A stretch of DNA of 23,525 nt from RGIG8244 sp045639325 (GCA_045639325.1 JAZUCU010000025.1:1-23525), one strand, 5' to 3'; shown: positions 8,033 to 16,789, counted from the stretch's first letter. Program-made: numbers and translations. Notes: generated from the sequence alone by a model not told the origin.

Positions 8033-9460
8033 TTACAACTGCTGAAGATACTGCATGTATCCTGCGGCTTCCAGCAATTCCTTGCGGGCAACAAAGTCGT
8101 GATAATCCTTACGATCGACCGCACTCCAGGCACATTCGGAATAGGCAAAGATACGCGGCAGAACTTTCTGAATCACACGACGCTGCGGTATCGTTTCCGT
8201 CCACAAACATGCTTCCGTGCCCAACACAGAATCTTTCACCTTTTCCGGCCAGATAATGTAAGGATCGGTCATATACACGCCGGATTCCTTCAACTCAAAC
8301 ATCCAGGTTTCCCAGGGCTCACTCAAGTTGGCAGGATAATCAAAATACAGAGAGGTATGGACGGAGTAAACCGTCTTGTTTCCATTGGGGGCAACACGCA
8401 GCGGTTCGCGAATATCCAGCCAGACCTGAATAATCGTATCCGCCGGATAAACCTGTCCGGAGCAAGTCCCCCAGATCATAGGTGTACGCCCGTTTTCCAC
8501 AATGAACCGGGACATATCCACCATGAACGCATTTTCCAGTTCACGCATGGATTTGAGTCCGCGTTTTTCCATGGCGGCACGGCATTTTTCGCATTTTTCC
8601 CAATGTTCCGTTTCGGCTTCGTCTCCGCCAATGTGAATACAAGGACTGTCCGGGAAAATCTCCATCAATTCACGGAACACTTTTTTCATGAATTCCATAG
8701 TTTCAGGATTGCCGATACACAGCTCACTTCCCGGGTCCGCCGGATCACATGCCAGCTGCGGATAATTGGTGATCAGCATATTAGAATGACCGGGGATATC
8801 CACTTCCGGCACAATGGTAATTCCAAGTCGTTTTGCATACGCAACCACATCTTCCAGTTCAGCACGGGTGTACTGACCATCGGAATAGCTGCCCGCAGCC
8901 GTCAGATTTGCCGTGGAAGCCAACGGAAGACGCCACCCCTGATCATCCACCAGATGCCAATGGAACGTATTCAAACGCAATGCTGCACAGATATTCAATA
9001 CCTGCTTGATGACATCGATCTTCTGGAAATGGCGGGCACTGTCCAGCATAAAACTGCGCCAGGTAAAACGGGGTTCATCCTGAATCAGCACACAATCCAA
9101 AGCATCTTCTTTCAACCCCTGGATCCCCGCCGCAAACAACATCTGGGTCAAGGCAGAAAAAGCGTAACGGATCCCTGTCATTTCGCCTGCGGCGAGGACA
9201 ATTTTTCCATTTTCGATGCGGATAGACCAGGCACCCGCATTCTTCCTATCAGCCATTTTACACACGATCACAGCATCCGCTTCCGCAGCACGGCTGAAAT
9301 CCAATTCAAAATAAGCCCCTAATGCGGCGAATTCATCCTGCAGACAACGGAACGCTTCATCGCAATAAACGCCTTTAATATCCTGCAGCAGCAGAACACC
9401 GGACAACGGCGTAACGGAAGCAGGTGCGGGAATCAATGTTTCATAAATTTTTCTGCTCAT
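8033..9460 (-). CDS. GH20 beta-N-acetylhexosaminidase (classical two-domain form)
   Basis: This 475-residue enzyme releases terminal N-acetylglucosamine or N-acetylgalactosamine. Residues 1-130 form the GH20b domain and 131-470 the catalytic barrel. All family landmarks are present: FHWHLVDDQGWR at 166-177, EVDIPGHS at 219-226, HIGGDE at 276-281 with the D280/E281 pair, and GTEACLWTE near the end. No signal peptide is visible, so it is predicted to be cytoplasmic. It is the last gene of the metG-ABC-gmhB-GH20 group. Its AAGGAG is 7 bases before the ATG and overlaps the end of gmhB. It is only distantly similar to the GH20 at 2342, which lacks the N-terminal domain, so the two are not recent duplicates. 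Confidence 0.95.
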   Translation of the reverse strand: MSRKIYETLIPAPASVTPLSGVLLLQDIKGVYCDEAFRCLQDEFAALGAYFELDFSRAAEADAVIVCKMADRKNAGAWSIRIENGKIVLAAGEMTGIRYAFSALTQMLFAAGIQGLKEDALDCVLIQDEPRFTWRSFMLDSARHFQKIDVIKQVLNICAALRLNTFHWHLVDDQGWRLPLASTANLTAAGSYSDGQYTRAELEDVVAYAKRLGITIVPEVDIPGHSNMLITNYPQLACDPADPGSELCIGNPETMEFMKKVFRELMEIFPDSPCIHIGGDEAETEHWEKCEKCRAAMEKRGLKSMRELENAFMVDMSRFIVENGRTPMIWGTCSGQVYPADTIIQVWLDIREPLRVAPNGNKTVYSVHTSLYFDYPANLSEPWETWMFELKESGVYMTDPYIIWPEKVKDSVLGTEACLWTETIPQRRVIQKVLPRIFAYSECAWSAVDRKDYHDFVARKELLEAAGYMQYLQQL

Positions 9461-9476
9461 TTTTCAACTCCTTGTT

Positions 9477-10037
9477 TTACGGAATCAATGCCATAACCGC
9501 ATGATAAATATCCGGTGCATCCGTAACCGGGGCCGTGGCTTTGGAAAGATCTTCCTTCGCCCCGTGACCAGTCCGCACCAACGCAACCGCACGGCATCCG
9601 GCATTGATTCCAGCCTGTACATCGGTTACCCGGTCGCCAATCATGACACTCTGAGAAAGGTCGATATCATGATCTTTTGCCGCCTGCAGAATCATACCCG
9701 GTGCAGGCTTTCTGCAATTACATTCTTTTGTATATTCGGGAATGACACCTTTCGCGTGATGATAACAATAGTACACGCCATCCAGTTTTTCCCCGAACTG
9801 TGCAAGCAATTTATCAATTCTCTGCTGGACTGCTTTCAACTGTTCTTCTTTGAAATAACCTTTGGCAATGCCTGCCTGATTGGAAATGATAATAACTTTA
9901 TATCCACGTGCGCGGAGATGTGCAAAAATCTCTTCCAGACGATCAGCAAGCACCACTCCATCCGGATCACAAAGGTAATCTTTTTCTTCAATCAGAACGC
10001 CATCACGATCGAGAAAACATGCTTTATTTTGCGGCAT
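9477..10037 (-). CDS. gmhB: D-glycero-D-manno-heptose 1,7-bisphosphate 7-phosphatase
   Basis: This 186-residue HAD-superfamily phosphatase should remove the 7-phosphate of heptose bisphosphate in ADP-heptose synthesis for the lipopolysaccharide core. Motif I DRDGV has D10 and D12, motif II is SNQ at 52-54, CRKPAPGM at 108-115 carries the motif III lysine, and GDRVTD at 134-139 is motif IV. The GmhB zinc loop is intact: C91-x-H93 and C106-x-C108. Length and motifs match the family well. A histidinol-phosphatase-type HAD is the main alternative, but this zinc loop also occurs there, and no his genes are nearby. The preceding ABC gene ends 17 bases upstream, so co-transcription is very likely. 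Confidence 0.85.
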   Translation of the reverse strand: MPQNKACFLDRDGVLIEEKDYLCDPDGVVLADRLEEIFAHLRARGYKVIIISNQAGIAKGYFKEEQLKAVQQRIDKLLAQFGEKLDGVYYCYHHAKGVIPEYTKECNCRKPAPGMILQAAKDHDIDLSQSVMIGDRVTDVQAGINAGCRAVALVRTGHGAKEDLSKATAPVTDAPDIYHAVMALIP

Positions 10038-10054
10038 GATTTTTTCCTTTCCTG

Positions 10055-11761
10055 TTACTTATCGAGAGATATCACTCTGTCACAATGCTCAATGCTGGAA
10101 AGACGATGTGCAATCATGATAATCGTCAACTTCCCTTTCAATGTTTTCAGAGCATCAATAATCGCTTTTTCCGTATCATTATCCAAAGCACTTGTCGCTT
10201 CGTCAAGAATCAGCAATTCCGGCTCACGGTACAGCGCACGGGCAATCACAATACGTTGCCGCTGTCCGCCGCTGAGACGTAATCCTGCCTCACCGATTAC
10301 CGTATTCTCTTTTTCCGGAAGCGAATCAATAAAGGCTGTAACTTGCGCCAGTTCCATTGCGTTACGCAATTTATCGTCATCAATCTGATCTTCCGGAATA
10401 CCAAATGCAATATTGTGGCGGACCGAGGCATTGAAAAGCGTCATATTCTGCGGAACATAACCGATCTTTTCCCGCCAGGCGGATAAGATAGTTTCAACAG
10501 GCTTGCCATCCACCTTGACGCATCCCTTACGCGGCTGATAAAATCCCATGATAATATCCGCGAGAGTCGTCTTGCCGCACCCGGTCTTACCAACAAAAGC
10601 CACCGATTCCCGTGGGGCAATCGTCATAGAGAAATCCCGGAACAACAACGGCTTGTCCGGCGCATAACCAAAATCCATATTCTCAATCGTGATTCCCTGC
10701 ATAATGGAAACGGCCTGTTTCTCATCTCCGGAGTATTTTTCTTCCTGCGGCAAATGGCAGAGATCGTTGTAAACCATTTCAAACAACGGCATATAACCAC
10801 GGATGCTGTAAATATTGTACTGAATACGGGAGAAGGAAGGCAGCAGCCGGAACATGGCAGTGACAAGCAATGCACCATAAATCAGAATCTGTTCCATCTG
10901 TATATTCAACAAAAGCAAAATAATCAAAATTCCCATGGCAATGGAAATACAGAAGGCTTCCATTGCAAAACGCGGAATTTCGGAAAAATCCATAATCCGC
11001 TTTGTTGCCAGAAAACGCGCCTTTTGTTCTTTGGTCAGTTGCTGTTCAAAATATTCCCCCGTTCCAGTCAGTTTGACTTCTTTCACAGCGGAAATCCCCT
11101 GGGTCAGAAACAAAACAGATTTGGCACTTGCCTGATTATTAATCTCGCCATAACGGGTAATCTTTTTACGCAATGGCAGATAGAATACAAAAAATAAAAA
11201 CACAATGCTGAAAAATATCCCCAGCACGATCCACGGAATCATGGCAAACAGAACTGCTCCAAGAATCAATACCACACAGCACTCTGTCCCGATCAGCATC
11301 AGCGGACGCAACAGGCCACTGCATAACGACTCAATACGCGTCAATCGGTCAATCAAGCTGCTCGCACCGCTTGCCACATGCCAGGAATAGGGCGCATGCA
11401 AATAATTGCGATAAATCCGCCGGACAATCTGAACCGTCAGCTTAGCGACAAAAAGCCCCTGAAAATAAAGAAGTATCCAGCCGTAAACATTCTTGATAAA
11501 ATAGAAGAAAATCAGCAACGATGCCAGAAGAATCAGAAAATAACGGACCTCTCCCACCCCGGAAAAACGGTATAACCAGTCAAGATACCATTTTTCATGT
11601 ATCATTGCCGGAGAGGTGAAGACCGTCACAAGCATCATCACCATCCCAAGTGCAGCCAGCTCCAGCAATGCACCAAGAACCATACAGCCCGAAACAAGAA
11701 GCAGCCCCCACTTGTACGCGGGGGACAGCATCTGTCTCAGTTTGGATATCAGCGTTATCAT
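10055..11761 (-). CDS. ABC exporter, fused permease and ATPase (lipid/oligosaccharide flippase type)
   Basis: This 568-residue half-transporter has an N-terminal membrane domain (about 15-330, roughly six helices) and a C-terminal ATPase. The ATPase shows Walker A GKTGCGKT at 391-398, Q-loop Q438, signature LSGGQ at 496-500, Walker B LLILDE at 516-521 and H-loop H552. It would act as a homodimer in the inner membrane. The arrangement resembles MsbA/PglK-like exporters that flip lipid-linked sugars or lipids. The protein stops right after DRVISLDK, so it lacks the 15-30 residues usual after that point. The neighbouring gmhB supports an envelope-glycan cargo, but that is inference. It starts 11 bases after the metG stop, with AGG as a weak ribosome site. 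Confidence 0.88.
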   Translation of the reverse strand: MITLISKLRQMLSPAYKWGLLLVSGCMVLGALLELAALGMVMMLVTVFTSPAMIHEKWYLDWLYRFSGVGEVRYFLILLASLLIFFYFIKNVYGWILLYFQGLFVAKLTVQIVRRIYRNYLHAPYSWHVASGASSLIDRLTRIESLCSGLLRPLMLIGTECCVVLILGAVLFAMIPWIVLGIFFSIVFLFFVFYLPLRKKITRYGEINNQASAKSVLFLTQGISAVKEVKLTGTGEYFEQQLTKEQKARFLATKRIMDFSEIPRFAMEAFCISIAMGILIILLLLNIQMEQILIYGALLVTAMFRLLPSFSRIQYNIYSIRGYMPLFEMVYNDLCHLPQEEKYSGDEKQAVSIMQGITIENMDFGYAPDKPLLFRDFSMTIAPRESVAFVGKTGCGKTTLADIIMGFYQPRKGCVKVDGKPVETILSAWREKIGYVPQNMTLFNASVRHNIAFGIPEDQIDDDKLRNAMELAQVTAFIDSLPEKENTVIGEAGLRLSGGQRQRIVIARALYREPELLILDEATSALDNDTEKAIIDALKTLKGKLTIIMIAHRLSSIEHCDRVISLDK

Positions 11762-11772
11762 ACCTGATGATA

Positions 11773-13743
11773 TTAACCGATTGTATCACCCGGATTACAG
11801 GATGCATCCGGCATGAGCAATGTCAGTTTATCACCGGTGCGGACTGCCAGCAGCATACCGCGGGATTCCCGTTTGCGGATCGTAACCGGCTGCAGGTTGG
11901 CTACAACCGTAATATTCTTGCCGATCAGGCTTTCCGGTGCGTAGAACAATGCAATGCCGGCAACCAGCGGGCGGACATCGCCATTACCCAGGTCGATGGT
12001 CAATGCCAACAGTTTATCTGCATTTTCCACACGTTCTGCAGTAAGCACACGGGCTACACGCAACTGAACTTTCTGGAAATCGCCAATGGTGATAATACCT
12101 TCCGGCAGAGGACTTTCTTCTTTCTTTGTCTTGACTTTCGGTTCGGCATTCTTCTTGATCTTGACCGGCTGTTCTTCCTGACAGGGTTTAGCAGCTTCCG
12201 GCGGCTGAATACGGGGGAACAGACCCGCTGTATCATGCATGGGTGTGCCCGGCTCCAATACGCCAATGCTGCGAACCTGATCGAAAGAAACTGCTTTCTG
12301 ATCCGCTTCGGACATGCCCAGCACATAACGCAGTTCAGCCATCTTTTCCGGCATCACAGGGTAAAGCAGCCCGGAAACAATACGCAGCACTTCGCCTGCA
12401 GTATAAAGCACCGTCGCCAAACGTTCTGTCTGACCCGCTTTCACCAGTTCCCACGGCTTGTTGATTTCCATATAACGGTTGGCACTGCGGACAACGTTCA
12501 TTACGCAATCCAGTCCAACATCCAATTTCATGTTTTCCACAGCAGAACGGACGGAATCCACTGCCTGAAGAGCGATTGACATCAATTCCTGATCGCCCGG
12601 CTCCACAATTGCGGCAGGACGCGGATATTTTCCATCAAAGTTGCGGATAATCAGTTTCACCACGCGGTTGACCAGGTTGCCCAGGTCGTTGGCAAGGTCG
12701 CAGTTATAACGGGTGATAAACTCTTCTTCGGTGAAGGATGCGTCATTACCCAGAGTCATACCTGCCATCAGGAAGTAACGGAAGGCATCCACGCCGTATT
12801 TATCCACCATATCCATGGGGTTGACCACGTTGCCAAGCGATTTACTCATTTTGACCGTACCGGTAAGCCACCAGCCGTGTGCAAAAATGCTCTTCGGCAT
12901 TTCAAGTCCCATGGCCTTGAGCATGCAGGGCCAGTAAACAGAGTGAGTAGTCAGGATGTCTTTCCCGATCAAATGCTGACAGCTGGTCCAGTACTCTTCA
13001 AAACGTTTGTTATCAGTACCATATCCGATGGCAGAAATATAGTTGATCAATGCATCGAACCAGACATAGCAGACAAAGTCGCTGTCAAAGGGAAGTTCAA
13101 TACCCCAGGACATGCGGGATTTTGCACGGGAAATACACAAGTCATTCAGCGGCTTCCGCAAGAAACCAAGTGTTTCATTGGCACGGAAGGCAGGCTGAAT
13201 AAAGTCCGGATGCGTCTGAATGTAATCAATCAGCCATTCCTGATAACGGCTCATGCGGAAGAAATAATTCGGTTCCTGCACGGTATCCACTTTGCGTCCG
13301 CAGTCGGGACAGCAGCCGTCAACAAGGTCTTTTTCGGTAAAATACCGTTCGCAGGGCACGCAGTAATAACCCGTATATGCCCCCTTGTAAATCAAATCAC
13401 GGTCATAAAGATCCTGCAAAATGGCAGAAACAATCTTTTTGTGACGTTCTTCGGTTGTACGGATGAAATCATCATTGGTAATGTTGAGTTTCTTCCACAA
13501 CTGCTGGAAGCGGACAACCGTATCATTGCAATGATCAAGCGGAGCAATTCCGCGGGCTTCAGCGGCTTTCTGGACTTTCTGACCATGTTCATCGGTTCCG
13601 GTCAGAAAAAATGAATGATCTCCCTGTGCACGATGATAACGCGCAAGAACGTCAGCCAGTACTGTTGTATAAGCATGGCCGATGTGGGGGGAATCGTTAA
13701 CATAATAAATCGGGGTAGTGACGTAAAAGGTTTTGCTGCTCAT
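11773..13743 (-). CDS. metG: Methionyl-tRNA synthetase with C-terminal tRNA-binding domain
   Basis: This 656-residue class I enzyme charges tRNA-Met with methionine. Signatures are HIGH at 20-23, KMSKS at 298-302 and a four-cysteine zinc knuckle (C128, C131, then C145 and C148). After the anticodon-binding helices, a Lys/Pro/Glu linker (about 520-550) leads to a Trbp111/EMAP-like OB-fold (IGDFQKVQLRVARV onwards), which increases tRNA affinity and dimerises. GGAG lies 7 bases before the ATG at 13743. It heads a four-gene operon with envelope and glycan functions, an unusual setting. No T-box was found upstream, but there is a strong hairpin at 13835-13857. Confidence 0.97.
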   Translation of the reverse strand: MSSKTFYVTTPIYYVNDSPHIGHAYTTVLADVLARYHRAQGDHSFFLTGTDEHGQKVQKAAEARGIAPLDHCNDTVVRFQQLWKKLNITNDDFIRTTEERHKKIVSAILQDLYDRDLIYKGAYTGYYCVPCERYFTEKDLVDGCCPDCGRKVDTVQEPNYFFRMSRYQEWLIDYIQTHPDFIQPAFRANETLGFLRKPLNDLCISRAKSRMSWGIELPFDSDFVCYVWFDALINYISAIGYGTDNKRFEEYWTSCQHLIGKDILTTHSVYWPCMLKAMGLEMPKSIFAHGWWLTGTVKMSKSLGNVVNPMDMVDKYGVDAFRYFLMAGMTLGNDASFTEEEFITRYNCDLANDLGNLVNRVVKLIIRNFDGKYPRPAAIVEPGDQELMSIALQAVDSVRSAVENMKLDVGLDCVMNVVRSANRYMEINKPWELVKAGQTERLATVLYTAGEVLRIVSGLLYPVMPEKMAELRYVLGMSEADQKAVSFDQVRSIGVLEPGTPMHDTAGLFPRIQPPEAAKPCQEEQPVKIKKNAEPKVKTKKEESPLPEGIITIGDFQKVQLRVARVLTAERVENADKLLALTIDLGNGDVRPLVAGIALFYAPESLIGKNITVVANLQPVTIRKRESRGMLLAVRTGDKLTLLMPDASCNPGDTIG

Positions 13744-13834
13744 GATGCTGCTCCTTCTTCCTGGGGCTGTACCTGCCGGCGGAACAGATCAGACAGCATT
13801 CTGCCGGTCGATACAGATTTTCAAAATAGAGAAC

Positions 13835-13857
13835 GCCGGATATGGATGATATCCGGC
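13835..13857 (-). promoter_or_regulatory. Hairpin in the metG leader region
   Basis: GCCGGATAT (13835-13843) and ATATCCGGC (13849-13857) form a perfect 9-base stem with a 5-base loop, about 90 bases upstream of the metG start. The minus strand continues GTTCTCTATTTT, so it has no proper T tract. It may be a leader structure, a second terminator or a protein-binding site. I could not identify the metG promoter around it. Confidence 0.5.
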
Positions 13858-13863
13858 TGTAAG

Positions 13864-13901
13864 TATAAAAATGGCAGGTCTGATCCGAAATAATCTGCCA
13901 T
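13864..13901 (-). terminator. Rho-independent terminator of the secreted coiled-coil gene
   Basis: On the minus strand ATGGCAGAT and ACCTGCCAT form a 9-base stem with one G-U pair (arms 13901-13893 and 13879-13871), followed by TTTTTATACTT. It starts 14 bases after the stop codon at 13915, so it fits a factor-independent terminator separating this gene from metG. Confidence 0.75.
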
Positions 13902-13914
13902 ATTGAAACGTTAT

Positions 13915-15732
13915 TTATTTTTTTGTCGGAGTCGTGGCTTTCTTGTCTGCACCTGCGGTTTTATTCTTTGCTTCCGCTGCTTTTTTCGCCGCTTCGGCAC
14001 GTTTCTTACGGTCTGCTTCCAAACGTTCCGGGAAACATTTCTTATGGAAGACGACATTGCTGTACATGCCGGATGCCGCATCATAATTGAACGTCAGCAC
14101 ACCACGGGAGATTTTTCCTTCCCAAACAACGACAAACGGCACAGCAGAGGCACCCGCCGCAACAAAGAAGGAATTATCCTGGCGCTTCGCATCCTGTGCA
14201 GCACCCTGTTCCGTGTACGCCTTCTGTTCCGCTTCCGGCAGAATAACCGGGAGTCTGTCCTGCGTAAGCGCACCACGGCGGATCTGATGGAAAATATCAT
14301 CCTTGCCAAACTTATTCTGCGTATCGGAATTGCCGTATTTTGCACTCAGGGAGTCGGTAAAGATCTTGAATTCACGTTCCTTCAAACTGCCCATGATAAT
14401 ACGCAATTCATTGAGTTTACCAAAGAAGTAATAAAGATAAACTCTGGCAGGGCGGGATTTTTCCGGGAAGACAATATCGTGACGGTTGAGGGTAGTTGTC
14501 GTCAGGAATGCAATCTCTTTTTCTTTGGACAATGCATAATAAACATCGGTTTCAGAGAAACCCCAAAGTGCTTTTTTGTACCCCTGGTCAGCATCAATAC
14601 CCCAGTAATATTCCCCGATTTCACGATTCTGGGCATCCACACGTTCCAGCAGTTTTTTGTAGGCATCTTCATTCACCAGTCTCTTGCGCATGGCCTCCGC
14701 AAGATCCTGCGGGCTCATCGCAATAAAACTTCCACCGGTATCCTGCGGAATTTCAGCAGATTCACCACCGGCAAACATATCCATCGCTGCACCTTCCGGC
14801 GTTCTTCTGCGGGATTTTTTCTTTTCTCCATCCGTTTCATTTTGCGCAGCTTCCGCGGCTTGCGCTTTGGCTGTTTCATTTTCGTACTGACGCTGTTCTT
14901 CCGCTCTCTGCTGCGCCAATTCGGCTTCTTTCTTGCGTTTTTCCGCAAGCAAACGGGCTTCTTTCGCTTTGTTTTCGCGATAAATACGTTCCTGCTCACG
15001 CAGGTAATTGTTCAAAATCTGTTCCGCTGTCACCCAACGGTTTTCACGGTCTACATAGACATAACCATTCTTTTCATTGGTACGATTCTGCGCCGCAAGA
15101 AGCTGACGGAACACCTGCTGCTGTTCATCCATCTGATCACGCTGTATTTCCGCTATACCTTTCGCAACATATTGATTTTTAAGACGCTGATTCAGTTCTT
15201 TATCAAATTTGCTCCGTGTCAGCTCATCCAGGTCACGGAGAAGAACGGTCGTATTCCCGATCAATACATTTTCCTGCGTAATACGATAGTAAATACCACG
15301 GACGTTGCTGATAATATTGCGGCGTTTGACGCGGACGGATACCTGATCACGCAGTTTATACATGGGATACTGAGCTTCAGCCTCCCGCTGCAATTTGGCT
15401 TTGACCGCATTCAAGTCAATGGTATTCTTTTTGGCAACAATCTGACGGGCCTGTTCATTCAATGCCTTCAGATTGGCATCCAACATACGCTGAGTCGGCT
15501 TCAAAATCAATTTTTCGCCCACTTCTTTCCGGATGGATGTTTTAACTCGCTCATCCGTCATGTTCTCTTTGTTGTCAACATAACGGTCTACAACGGATTT
15601 AATATAATCAATCTGTTCTACCGATGACATGTCTTCCGCCGCAGATACCCCTGTGACGACTGTCAGAGACAGCAAAAAGCCCAAAAATATACTGATTGTT
15701 TTCCCAACATGAGAAAAATTTTCTGTTTTCAT
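13915..15732 (-). CDS. Secreted coiled-coil protein of unknown function
   Basis: I set the start at 15732 (605 residues), because this ATG has GAGG 8 bases upstream and is followed by a clear signal peptide (hydrophobic 12-28, cleavage near VSA-AED at 31/32). An in-frame ATG at 15798 lies upstream of the -10 box and lacks these features. Residues 240-300 are a Glu/Lys/Arg/Gln-rich coiled coil (LREQERIYRENKAKEARL...) preceded by a NRWVTAEQI segment, a type common in envelope proteins of this phylum. Residues 335-570 look globular, with many aromatic residues (EYYWGIDADQGYKKALWGFSETD). The last 35 residues are Lys/Ala-rich. No known domain is recognised. The consensus promoter suggests strong expression. 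A structural or envelope role is a guess. Confidence 0.8.
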   Translation of the reverse strand: MKTENFSHVGKTISIFLGFLLSLTVVTGVSAAEDMSSVEQIDYIKSVVDRYVDNKENMTDERVKTSIRKEVGEKLILKPTQRMLDANLKALNEQARQIVAKKNTIDLNAVKAKLQREAEAQYPMYKLRDQVSVRVKRRNIISNVRGIYYRITQENVLIGNTTVLLRDLDELTRSKFDKELNQRLKNQYVAKGIAEIQRDQMDEQQQVFRQLLAAQNRTNEKNGYVYVDRENRWVTAEQILNNYLREQERIYRENKAKEARLLAEKRKKEAELAQQRAEEQRQYENETAKAQAAEAAQNETDGEKKKSRRRTPEGAAMDMFAGGESAEIPQDTGGSFIAMSPQDLAEAMRKRLVNEDAYKKLLERVDAQNREIGEYYWGIDADQGYKKALWGFSETDVYYALSKEKEIAFLTTTTLNRHDIVFPEKSRPARVYLYYFFGKLNELRIIMGSLKEREFKIFTDSLSAKYGNSDTQNKFGKDDIFHQIRRGALTQDRLPVILPEAEQKAYTEQGAAQDAKRQDNSFFVAAGASAVPFVVVWEGKISRGVLTFNYDAASGMYSNVVFHKKCFPERLEADRKKRAEAAKKAAEAKNKTAGADKKATTPTKK

Positions 15733-15777
15733 GATACGTTCCTCAATGAAGTTTTTAAAAAAATTTCTACTTTTGTA

Positions 15778-15805
15778 ATTATACTTCCTTTTTTTCATTT
15801 GTCAA
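15778..15805 (-). promoter_or_regulatory. Consensus promoter of the secreted coiled-coil gene
   Basis: On the minus strand TTGACA (15805-15800) and TATAAT (15783-15778) are spaced by 16 bases. Both hexamers match the sigma-70 consensus exactly. The -35 box overlaps that of the opposite rnhC promoter. Confidence 0.8.
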
Positions 15806-15827
15806 GATAAAAAATGCGTGCTATCTT
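15799..15827 (+). promoter_or_regulatory. Promoter of rnhC
   Basis: TTGTCA (15799-15804) and TATCTT (15822-15827) are 17 bases apart, 38 bases before the rnhC start. The -35 box shares five bases with the -35 box of the divergent promoter, so two polymerases could hardly bind at once. Confidence 0.65.
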
Positions 15828-15865
15828 AAAAAAGAAGAAAAAAAATCCAGAAAGGTACTCTTTTT

Positions 15866-16789
15866 ATGAAAAATTCAACAAATTCTTCCGGCAGCAAGGT
15901 CGTCACCCTGACTCCGGAACAAGTCGCCATCCTTACCTCTATCACCGAAAATGGCAACTGGATTGTTTCTCCCGCACCCTATTGTCACTTCAAGGCAAAA
16001 AAGGATAACGTCTCCATCGCCATGTACACTAGCGGAAAATTGGTCATTCAAGGCGCAGGCACCAGCGATTTTGTCGAATTTGTTCTCGAACCCATGGTCC
16101 TCAAACAGGCTTCCATGCCCGAAAATGACGTCCCGTTCGCCCCGCATGCCGGAATCGACGAAAGCGGAAAAGGTGATTTCTTCGGCCCTCTCTGTATCGC
16201 ATGCGTCTATGTGCAGGATGAAGCTACCGCTCAACTGCTGGCAAAAGCTGGCGTACAGGACTCCAAAGCAATCAAGAATGATAACAAAATCTGCGCCATC
16301 GCAGCGGAAATCCGGAAAATCGTCAATAATCAGATCGGTCAGGTCGCACTCGGCCCCGAAGCCTATAACCGCACATACGAACGGATCGGCAACCTGAACC
16401 GGCTCCTCGCATGGGGACACGCCAGAGCATTGGAAAATCTTCTGGAAATCGTCCCCGGATGCAATGACGTACTCGCCGATAAATTCGGAAATGAACATCT
16501 GATTAAGAATGCACTCATGACAAAGGGCCGTAACGTCACCCTCCGTCAGCAGACCAAAGCGGAACAGGATATTGCCGTTGCCGCTGCAAGTATCATCGCA
16601 CGCGCCGATTTCGTTCACCGGGTACAGCGGCTGGAAGAAGAATTCGGTGCATCCTTACCCAAAGGCGCAGGCACCAATGTGGATCAGGCAGCAAAGGCAT
16701 TATGGCTGAAAGATCCTGCCATTCTCCCCCGGGTAGCAAAAATGCATTTCCGCACCATGGCAAAAATTGATGGTTCCCTGAATCTCTAA
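15866..16789 (+). CDS. rnhC: Ribonuclease HIII
   Basis: This 307-residue enzyme cuts the RNA strand of RNA-DNA hybrids. Residues 10-85 match the TBP-like N-terminal substrate-binding domain typical of RNase HIII. The catalytic domain begins with GIDESGKGDFFGP (96-108), the form that separates HIII from HII, with D98 and E99 in the active site. Further acidic positions are D205 in LADKF and D248 in IIARADF, after QDSK at 131-134. The start has AAAGG 10 bases upstream. It is transcribed alone, divergent from the secreted coiled-coil gene. Assignment is firm. Confidence 0.95.
   Translation: MKNSTNSSGSKVVTLTPEQVAILTSITENGNWIVSPAPYCHFKAKKDNVSIAMYTSGKLVIQGAGTSDFVEFVLEPMVLKQASMPENDVPFAPHAGIDESGKGDFFGPLCIACVYVQDEATAQLLAKAGVQDSKAIKNDNKICAIAAEIRKIVNNQIGQVALGPEAYNRTYERIGNLNRLLAWGHARALENLLEIVPGCNDVLADKFGNEHLIKNALMTKGRNVTLRQQTKAEQDIAVAAASIIARADFVHRVQRLEEEFGASLPKGAGTNVDQAAKALWLKDPAILPRVAKMHFRTMAKIDGSLNL

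Noticed and set aside
8099..9322. 407-codon open frame on the plus strand
   Set aside because: It lies opposite the classical GH20 gene, whose frame has all family motifs. The plus-strand peptide has no recognisable domain and no ribosome site.
13744..13863. T-box leader for metG
   Set aside because: No AGGGTGG-type T-box sequence or antiterminator bulge can be found. Only a simple hairpin is present.
13903..15627. 574-codon open frame on the plus strand
   Set aside because: It is the complement of the secreted coiled-coil gene. The Phe- and Arg-rich composition is what the opposite strand of a Lys/Glu-rich gene gives.
15733..15798. Longer N-terminus for the secreted coiled-coil protein starting at 15798
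   Set aside because: This start lies upstream of the consensus -10 box, would bury the signal peptide behind 22 basic residues, and has no better ribosome site than the ATG at 15732.
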